DNA from: Nymphaea colorata
Lineage: Eukaryota; Streptophyta; Magnoliopsida; Nymphaeales; Nymphaeaceae
DNA length: 17,500 nucleotides
Reading direction: 5' to 3'
Assembly: GCF_008831285.2 (NCBI RefSeq)
Contig: NW_022204653.1
Location: 2,501 to 20,000, forward strand
Position numbers and translations under genes: made by a program. Positions 11,085 through 17,500 of the stretch are shown here, in pieces. The number at the start of each line of letters is the position of its first letter. Within the stretch, counting starts at the first letter, position 1. Under the pieces are notes generated by a model. It saw nothing but the letters and a program-made list of their open reading frames with translations, was not told where the DNA came from and ran no database searches.

Positions 11085-11376
11085 ATACTTAGAATTGGAA
11101 ATAACAAACCAACCAAATAAAATAAAGCAACCTCCGTGTAATTGTTATCGCATCTATCTGTCCACCCTAAATTGGAATATTGTTCATGAGACATATTTCA
11201 AAGTTTTTGTTAGTTCGACGACCCATTTCAGTGTCTTTTTTGGTACTGTATTTCTTATATATATTATATGGATTGATAATTGAATTAGATTCAGTAGAAT
11301 CTTCTCATTTAATTAATCGAATCAGTTGAATTGTTGTTTATATTGAAATGAATCGAGATTGACGAGGAGTTGGTCA

Positions 11377-11682
11377 ATGATGCTCGAGCATGTACTTGTT
11401 TTGAGTGCCTATTTATTTTCTATTGGTATCTATGGATTGATCACAAGTCGAAACATGGTTAGAGCACTTATGTGTCTTGAACTTATACTGAATGCTGTTA
11501 ATATGAATCTCATAACATTTTCTGATTTATTTGATAGTCGCCAATTAAAGGGAGACGTTTTCTCGATCTTTGTTATCGCTATTGCAGCCGCCGAAGCAGC
11601 TATTGGACCAGCTATTGTTTCTTCGATCTATCGTAACAGAAAATCAACTCGTATCAATCAATCAAATTTATTGAATAAATAA
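11377..11682 (+). CDS. ndhE: NAD(P)H dehydrogenase-like complex subunit E
   Basis: NuoK/ND4L-like small membrane subunit of the thylakoid NDH complex. It is 101 residues, the standard plastid length, with three hydrophobic segments: [38 protein letters not shown] and [20 protein letters not shown]. It ends [13 protein letters not shown] chose ATG 11377 (Met-Met-Leu-Glu) because it is the conserved start and because GAGGAG at 11364-11369 is well placed as a Shine-Dalgarno sequence. The frame is open six codons further upstream without conservation. The sequence is intact. Confidence 0.96.
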   Translation: MMLEHVLVLSAYLFSIGIYGLITSRNMVRALMCLELILNAVNMNLITFSDLFDSRQLKGDVFSIFVIAIAAAEAAIGPAIVSSIYRNRKSTRINQSNLLNK

Positions 11683-12334
<652 letters not shown>

Positions 12335-12383
12335 TACGTTACAAAAAACTCCCCTTGAATCCATTTGATTCCTCTTTACCGAC

Positions 12384-12428
12384 AAAAACCCGTACTCGAT
12401 AAATAAAAAAATCCGAGCGCGGGTTTTT
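12384..12428 (+). terminator. Stem-loop in the psaC-ndhD spacer, likely psaC 3'-end processing hairpin
   Basis: AAAAACCCG at 12384-12392 pairs perfectly with CGGGTTTTT at 12420-12428. Inside lie a 2x2 internal loop, then CTCG (12395-12398) paired with CGAG (12414-12417) and a 15-nt A-rich loop. It starts 49 bases after the psaC stop and ends 32 bases before the ndhD start. In plastids such hairpins mainly set or protect mRNA 3' ends rather than stop transcription. Confidence 0.65.
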
Positions 12429-12460
12429 CTGGTCAAATCAAAGTGTATTTTGTCTTTACT

Positions 12461-13962
12461 ATGAGTGATTTTTATTGGTTAACATCATTGTTGTTTTGCC
12501 CATATCCGCGGGTTCCTTAATTGCTCTTTTCCCTCATAGAGGAAATAAGGTAGTTCGATGGTATACTATCTGTATCTGCTTATTTGAACTCCTTCTAACG
12601 ACCTACGTATTCTGTTATCATTTTAAATTGGACGATCCATTAATCCAATTGGAAGAAGACTTTAACTGGATAAATATTTTTGATTTTCACTGGAGACTCG
12701 GAATCGACGGACTTTCTATAGGACCCATTTTATTGACAGGATTTATCACTACTTTAGCTACTTCAGCGGCTTGGCCAGTTACCCGAAATTCGCGATTGTT
12801 CCATTTCCTGATGTTAGCAATGTACAGTGGTCAAATAGGATCATTTTCTTCTCGAGACCTCTTACTTTTTTTCATCATGTGGGAATTAGAATTAATTCCT
12901 GTTTACCTACTTTTATCCATGTGGGGAGGAAAGAAACGTCTGTACTCAGCTACAAAGTTCATTTTGTACACTGCAGGAGGTTCCATTTTTCTCTTAATGG
13001 GAGTTCTAGGTATGGGTTTATATGGTTCCAATGAACCAACATTAAATTTTGAAACATTAGCTAATCAATCGTATCCCGTGGCATTGGAAATAATATTTTA
13101 TTTGGGTTTCCTTATTGCTTATGCTGTCAAATCACCGATCATACCTTTACATACATGGTTGCCAGATACCCATGGAGAGGCGCATTACAGTACATGTATG
13201 CTTCTAGCTGGAATCTTATTAAAAATGGGAGCATACGGGTTGGTTCGGGTCAATATGGAATTATTACCCCACGCCCATTCCATATTTTCTCCTTGGTTGA
13301 TGATAGTAGGGACTATTCAAATAATCTATGCAGCTTTAACTTCTCTTGGTCAACGCAATTTAAAAAAGAGAATAGCCTATTCTTCCGTATCTCATATGGG
13401 TTTCATAATAATAGGAATTAGTTCTATAACCGATGCGGGACTCAATGGAGCTATTTTACAAATCATCTCTCATGGATTTATTGGTGCTGCACTTTTTTTC
13501 CTGGCAGGAACAAGTTATGATAGAATACGTCTTCGTTATCTTAACGAAATGGGGGGAATAGCTATACTAATGCCAAGAATCTTTACGATGTTCAGTAGCT
13601 TCTCAATGGCTTCTCTCGCATTACCAGGAATGAGTGGTTTTGTTGCAGAATTTGTGATATTTTTGGGAATAATTACTAGCCCAAAATACCTTGTAATGTC
13701 AAAAATACTAATTACTTTTGTAATGGCAATTGGAATGATATTAACTCCTATTTATTCATTATCTATGTCACGCCAGATGTTCTATGGATACAGGTTATTC
13801 AATGTTCCCAAGTCTCACTTTGTGGATTCTGGACCACGAGAAATCTTTATTTTGATGTGTATCCTTTTACCTATAATAGGTATTGGTATTTATCCAGATT
13901 TCGTTCTTTCACTATCAGTTGACAAGGTAGAAACTATTCTATCTAATTACTTTCATGGGTAG
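12461..13962 (+). CDS. ndhD: NAD(P)H dehydrogenase-like complex subunit D, one apparent frameshift near the start
   Basis: NuoM/ND4-like antiporter-type membrane subunit of the thylakoid NDH complex. The body is typical: [83 protein letters not shown], ending [13 protein letters not shown]. From ATG 12461 the frame reads MSDFYWLT and then shifts. One base lost near 12481-12486 (TTAACATCATT, where TTAAC-N-ATCATT would give LTIIVVLP) links it to the downstream frame, for a total of 500 residues, the usual NdhD length. The first downstream in-frame start (TTG, 12475) is not credible. A genomic ATG is present here, whereas many plants have ACG that is edited to AUG. Confidence 0.93.
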
Positions 13963-14125
13963 CTTTCATGGATGGATTTTTTTATGGTTATGGGCAGCAC
14001 AGAAGATCCAATCCAATAATCCTGCACTGCTGTTTACAAACAAATCAATCGTTGGCTAGACCAATCAAAAGGAAAAGAAGATTTTTCCTTCTATCAAGTC
14101 AAAAATGCAATTAAATGAAGGAAAT

Positions 14126-14181
14126 TGTAATCAGAAATATCTGTAGTTTTTATTATTTAACTACAGATATTTCTGATTACA
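14126..14181. terminator. Perfect 23-bp inverted repeat, bidirectional 3'-end stem-loop
   Basis: The left arm 14126-14148 (starting TGTAATCAGAAATATCTG) and right arm 14159-14181 (ending GATATTTCTGATTACA) are exact reverse complements, separated by a 10-nt T/A loop. The element lies between two convergent genes, 164 bp after the ndhD stop and 145 bp from the ccsA stop. It can fold in both transcripts and probably stabilises both mRNA 3' ends. Confidence 0.85.
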
Positions 14182-14221
14182 TATATATCTTTCACCTTAT
14201 ACATATAATGTATAAATGAGA

Positions 14222-14251
14222 TAATAATATTATGGTTAATAATATTATGGT
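14222..14251. repeat. 15-bp tandem repeat, two copies
   Basis: Two identical copies of TAATAATATTATGGT lie at 14222-14236 and 14237-14251. They are non-coding, in the 3' region of ccsA. Confidence 0.85.
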
Positions 14252-14325
14252 ATATGAGAGGGGTATATGAGAATGAAAGGGTATGTGTACAATCTTTCTA
14301 TGTATTCTGCAGTTTTTTTCTTCAA

Positions 14326-15252
14326 TTAGATGTTTAATGTGAATGAACCATAACTATGTAGCCCTCTTCCTAATAGATTGACCCCAAAATAGCAGATCCA
14401 AATTATAAGAAATCCCATAGAAGCCACAATTGCTGAATTTGCACCTTGCAAACTTTTATTTGTTCTAGTATGTAAATAAATCGCGAATACGGTCCAAGTA
14501 ATAAATGCCCAGGTTTCTTTGGGGTCCCAATTCCAATAAGATCCCCATGCCTCATTAGCCCATACTGCTCCTGAAAGAATACCTATAGTTAAAAGGGTAA
14601 AACCCAAGCCAATGACACGATAACTCCAAGAATCCAATCGCTGAGTCAATTGATACCTGTGATAATTTCTAAACGAAAAATTCACGTATTGGGTCTCATC
14701 AAAAGAAAATGAACTAATTAATAAATGATTGGTTTTACCGAAAATATCTATCTTTCTTCTAAACGTAATGACCAGGAGAGTTATGGATAATAATGATCCA
14801 CATAAAAGAGCTGCATAGCTCAACAACATCATACTTACGTGCATCATTAACCAACGGGATTGGAGAGCAGGCACTAATATTGCGGATTGATGCATTTTAG
14901 TTAAAAGACCCGAAGTGGCAAAGCCTTGGGTTAAAATAGCGCTTGGGGCGGTTATTTTACTGAAAAAATTCTTATAGTTTCTAAAATATGGAACTATATG
15001 AATAAGGGAGAAACTCCATGAAAGGAACATTAATGATTCATATAGATCACTTAATGGTACATGTCCCGAATAAATCCAACGAGTAACTAATAATCCTGTT
15101 ATACAGAAAAAAGTAGCTATCATGCCTTTTTCTGACGAATCACATAGTCCTACAATTTCATAGACCAAGGTCATCAGATGAGTAGGAATCACAATTGAAA
15201 TGATCGAAAAAGATATGTGAGTTAATATATGTTCTAAAGTTGCAAATATCAT
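14326..15252 (-). CDS. ccsA: Cytochrome c biogenesis protein CcsA
   Basis: Thylakoid membrane protein of the system II (Ccs) pathway, which delivers and attaches heme to apocytochrome f and c6 on the lumen side. The 308-residue product starts [16 protein letters not shown]. It has multiple membrane spans (for example [20 protein letters not shown] and [17 protein letters not shown]) and the tryptophan-rich heme-handling motif [18 protein letters not shown] (about residues 236-253). It ends [13 protein letters not shown] chose ATG 15252 (MIFATLEH) rather than the in-frame ATG two codons upstream because MIF is the conserved plastid start. The frame is intact. It is transcribed on the - strand, converging on ndhD, with trnL-UAG and rpl32 upstream. 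Confidence 0.96.
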   Translation of the reverse strand: MIFATLEHILTHISFSIISIVIPTHLMTLVYEIVGLCDSSEKGMIATFFCITGLLVTRWIYSGHVPLSDLYESLMFLSWSFSLIHIVPYFRNYKNFFSKITAPSAILTQGFATSGLLTKMHQSAILVPALQSRWLMMHVSMMLLSYAALLCGSLLSITLLVITFRRKIDIFGKTNHLLISSFSFDETQYVNFSFRNYHRYQLTQRLDSWSYRVIGLGFTLLTIGILSGAVWANEAWGSYWNWDPKETWAFITWTVFAIYLHTRTNKSLQGANSAIVASMGFLIIWICYFGVNLLGRGLHSYGSFTLNI

Positions 15253-15368
15253 AAACAATCATTTTTTGTTTTTATAGTTATAAAAAAAAGGGAACCCTTC
15301 CTTAATTACCGAATGTAAATATGGTATCGAATTAAAGGATCCGTTGTGTCCTTTTTTGTTTTAGAGAA

Positions 15369-15448
15369 TGCCGCCACTCGGACTCGAACCGAGATGCTCT
15401 AGCACTGCTTCCTAAGAACAGCGTGTCTACCGATTTCACCATGGCGGC
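15369..15448 (-). tRNA. trnL-UAG: tRNA-Leu (UAG)
   Basis: An 80-nt class II tRNA read on the - strand. The acceptor stem GCCGCCA pairs with TGGCGGC. The D-arm region is TGGTGAAATCGGTAGACA. The anticodon arm CTGTT-CTTAGGA-AGCAG carries the TAG anticodon. A long variable arm follows, then the T arm CTCGGTTCGAGTCCGAG and the discriminator A. The anticodon stem contains one T.G wobble where plastid copies usually have C-G. It reads CUN leucine codons, lies between rpl32 and ccsA as usual, and CCA is not encoded. Confidence 0.97.
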
Positions 15449-15868
15449 TTGTTCGAAGTAATACTAACTCATGCATATTCAATCGTCGATATTGAGAGGT
15501 TCAATGCAATTGCAATAGATGATTATTGAATCAATCGAAGAATAGCCATTCAAGTCAATATTTGAAGGTTCCATAATTGTTACTAGCTTACCTTAAAGCT
15601 TAGTAATAGTGAATCGATGGGGAAAATAGTGAATCGATGGGGAAAATGGCAATCCCCATCTCGCAAATCATATAAAAATGCACTCTATTCACTATATTGA
15701 ACCTTGTATCTTGCGTCTAATAACGCCCTTTAAAACACAAATAGTGCCATTTTGAGGGCCCAATATATGATACAGAATCATTAATTTATCCAATCATTGA
15801 TTGATGTTGATTTAGATCATTTGAAGGGTTTCTTATCACATTATTATTTATTCTTTGCTTTTTTTATT
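15449..15868. other. trnL-UAG to rpl32 intergenic spacer
   Basis: About 420 bp of non-coding DNA containing a two-copy 20-bp tandem repeat at 15608-15647. I see no ORF or RNA gene, and no promoter for trnL-UAG that I would defend. Confidence 0.6.
15608..15647. repeat. 20-bp tandem repeat, two copies
   Basis: AGTGAATCGATGGGGAAAAT occurs at 15608-15627 and again, identical, at 15628-15647. Non-coding. Confidence 0.9.
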
Positions 15869-16027
15869 TCATTTTTTTTGTCGTACAAAAAAACCTTTTG
15901 AATAACCGGTAGAAATGGATTTAGCTAAAGAAAAAGCTTTTACCGCTGCCCAATATCCCTTTCTCTTCCAAAAATTTCTACGAATATGCTTTTTTGATAT
16001 AGAAGTACGTTTTTTTGGAACCGCCAT
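15869..16027 (-). CDS. rpl32: 50S ribosomal protein L32, plastid
   Basis: Small basic ribosomal protein of the large subunit (bL32 family). The 52-residue product begins [20 protein letters not shown], continues [19 protein letters not shown] and ends GFFVRQKK. I chose ATG 16027 because MAVPKKRTS is the invariant start; 16 further in-frame codons upstream are not conserved. The C-terminus stops at a TGA directly after an eight-base A run, on the coding strand. One more A would extend it by two residues (reading QKKMK then TAA), so the exact end may share the homopolymer problem seen elsewhere. It is upstream of trnL-UAG and ccsA on the same strand. Confidence 0.94.
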   Translation of the reverse strand: MAVPKKRTSISKKHIRRNFWKRKGYWAAVKAFSLAKSISTGYSKGFFVRQKK

Positions 16028-17145
16028 GCAAAAATGAACTTTTCTAAGTTGAATGTGAAGACATGTATTGTTCAAAATAGATCATTAATTCTTTCTATTC
16101 ATATATCTATTATTTAGTTTATAGATTTTCTTCATAACATACAAATATGCGCATATAGCATATAATAGGGACTAAACTAAATTATTGCTAGGGACTCAAA
16201 CTCAAGTTGGAGAATAAAAAGAAAGGAGATTCGATTCGCTAGGTATAACTCTCATAGAAAAAAATAGTTATCTTTTTTCTCTTTTTGAAGTATTCATTAT
16301 CATTATTATTGCATACAATGAAAATCTCAGAAGAAAGAAAATTGTACTAATTGTTTCATATCTCCATTCATTAGGATCGATGGTATCAACTACCGATGAA
16401 ATCGACCCCCGCAGATAAATAATATAAAAAGAAAAATAAATAAAATAAAAGGTTACAATTCCTATCTCAGTCTATTTCAAATAGACCATATATATAACCT
16501 ACATATACCTACCGTCGTAATACATTTAATAACAATAACCAGAAATTAATTACCTACATGAGATAAAACAATAAGATTTTCTCTACCAATTGATCCCATT
16601 AAAGCATAGCGCCCCCACGATTCGAATAATACTTTTGTTCAATGATCCATTACTTGAACATTACTTGAACTTGATTAAGGCAATTTAAGTAACCTCTTAC
16701 TTCACCTTCTTACTTCACCCATATGGGAGGTTACAAGTATCATAGAATTTCCCACAAGTTCTGGTGGAAGCCAATCAATCAGTTTCAAATTAAATTTAAA
16801 TTAGTTAATGATTTTGGATAAAAGATCTTGTTGGGTTGAGTTATTTGCGGATCTCATGATCCATATCAAAAGCTAATAATTACTTCACCCCTAGTATTAA
16901 GCAATAATTTGCTTAATTATATCATTTGACCAATTCAATTGTAACTCCTTGGGTCAAATTTTAAATAGTCGAGGAAGAGCGAGATTAATAAAAAAGAATA
17001 TTCTTTTCGTATCCTTATTTTGGTTTGTGTTAAAAAAAAAAATAAATAAGAACTGGTGATGAATGTGAATTGGGAACAATAATTAATATAATTAATTAGA
17101 AGAAAATAGAGGAAAAAGGTTTGATTTAATTTTATTATTATGGTT
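16028..17145. other. Long rpl32-ndhF intergenic spacer (divergent promoter region)
   Basis: About 1.1 kb of A+T-rich non-coding DNA between the divergently transcribed rpl32 and ndhF, so it must carry promoters for both. I could not identify a clean TTGACA/TATAAT pair on either strand. Visible structure: an 8-bp stem GTAACCTC (16689-16696) with GAGGTTAC (16727-16734), a short hairpin GTCTAT/ATAGAC at 16470-16486, an 11-bp tandem repeat at 16649-16670, and a TTACTTCACC motif three times between 16697 and 16889. No tRNA or conserved ORF is seen; the open frame on the - strand at 16935-17156 is A+T noise. Confidence 0.7.
16649..16670. repeat. 11-bp tandem repeat, two copies
   Basis: ATTACTTGAAC occurs at 16649-16659 and 16660-16670 in the rpl32-ndhF spacer. 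Confidence 0.8.
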
Positions 17146-17500
17146 ATGGAACGCACATATCAATATGCATGGATTATACCTTTCGTTCCGCTTCTAGTTA
17201 CTATGTTAATAGGATTGGAACTCCTGCTTAATCCGACAGCAACAAAAAATATTCGTCGTATATGGGCTTTTCCCGCTGTTTTATTGTTAAGTATAGTTAT
17301 GGTCTTTTCCACTAAGCTGGCGATCCAGCAAATCAATGGTAGCTCAATTTATGAATATCTATGGTCTTGGAGCATCACTAGTGATTTTTCCTTAGAATTC
17401 GGCTACTTGATTGATCCACTTACTTCTATTATGTCGATATTAATCACTACTGTTGGAATCCTGGTTCTTATCTATAGTGATAATTATATGTCTCATGACC
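17146..17500 (+). CDS. ndhF: NAD(P)H dehydrogenase-like complex subunit F, 5' part only
   Basis: NuoL/ND5-like subunit, the largest antiporter-type membrane subunit of the thylakoid NDH complex. The first 118 codons are present and intact: start [17 protein letters not shown], then [57 protein letters not shown] and [13 protein letters not shown], cut by the window end. I chose ATG 17146 because the conserved start is MExTYQYAW; an in-frame ATG two codons earlier (17140) is possible. The full gene is normally about 740 codons. It lies on the + strand, divergent from rpl32, next to the expected inverted-repeat junction. Confidence 0.96.
   Translation, partial: MERTYQYAWIIPFVPLLVTMLIGLELLLNPTATKNIRRIWAFPAVLLLSIVMVFSTKLAIQQINGSSIYEYLWSWSITSDFSLEFGYLIDPLTSIMSILITTVGILVLIYSDNYMSHD

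Larger units (their letters stand above)
13963..14325. other. Spacer between convergent ndhD and ccsA
   Basis: About 360 bp that must hold the 3' untranslated regions of both convergent genes. It contains a perfect 23-bp stem-loop (14126-14181), a two-copy 15-bp tandem repeat (14222-14251) and a repeated GGTATATGAGA (14249-14259 and 14262-14272). I see no coding content. Confidence 0.75.

Noticed and set aside
16935-17156. Open frame of 73 codons on the - strand next to ndhF
   Set aside because: It is low-complexity Phe/Ile/Leu/Tyr-rich, overlaps the ndhF start antisense, and has no recognisable family.

Overview
The window is plastid (chloroplast) DNA of a land plant, almost certainly an angiosperm. 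It covers nearly all of the small single-copy region. The gene order is the classic one for that region: ycf1 - rps15 - ndhH - ndhA (with a group II intron) - ndhI - ndhG - ndhE - psaC - ndhD on the + strand, then ccsA - trnL-UAG - rpl32 on the - strand, then the 5' part of ndhF on the + strand. The A+T-rich composition, near-verbatim conserved proteins and organelle-type intron all agree. The presence of ycf1 argues against a grass. The long NdhI C-terminus and the wording of the NdhF N-terminus feel closer to monocot, magnoliid or early-diverging lineages than to asterids, but this comes from memory and is weak.

Layout. 1-5556: ycf1 (TIC214), open at its 5' end, with acidic and repeat-rich low-complexity blocks. 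5557-5997: spacer with a perfect three-copy 29-bp tandem repeat. 5998-12334: rps15, then the ndhH-A-I-G-E cluster and psaC. 12335-13962: a psaC/ndhD spacer hairpin and ndhD. 13963-14325: spacer between the convergent ndhD and ccsA, holding a perfect 23-bp stem-loop. 14326-16027: ccsA, trnL-UAG and rpl32 on the - strand. 16028-17145: a long A+T-rich spacer from which rpl32 and ndhF are transcribed divergently. 17146-17500: start of ndhF.

Function. Seven ndh genes (H, A, I, G, E, D, F) encode subunits of the thylakoid NAD(P)H dehydrogenase-like complex of cyclic electron flow around photosystem I. psaC encodes the terminal iron-sulfur subunit of photosystem I, the source of electrons for that complex. 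ccsA serves c-type cytochrome maturation, ycf1 is linked to inner-envelope protein import, and rps15, rpl32 and trnL-UAG serve plastid translation.

The main anomaly is technical or evolutionary rather than a new system. Twelve apparent single-base losses break ycf1 (5), ndhH (3), ndhA exon 1 (2), ndhG (1) and ndhD (1). All are losses, none are gains, and nearly all fall in homopolymer runs. Putting one base back at each site gives full-length, family-typical proteins with no other stop codon. Homopolymer undercalling in the assembly is the simplest explanation; genuine pseudogenes or a transferred nuclear or mitochondrial copy are less likely. I found no phage, IS element, CRISPR array or new gene system.
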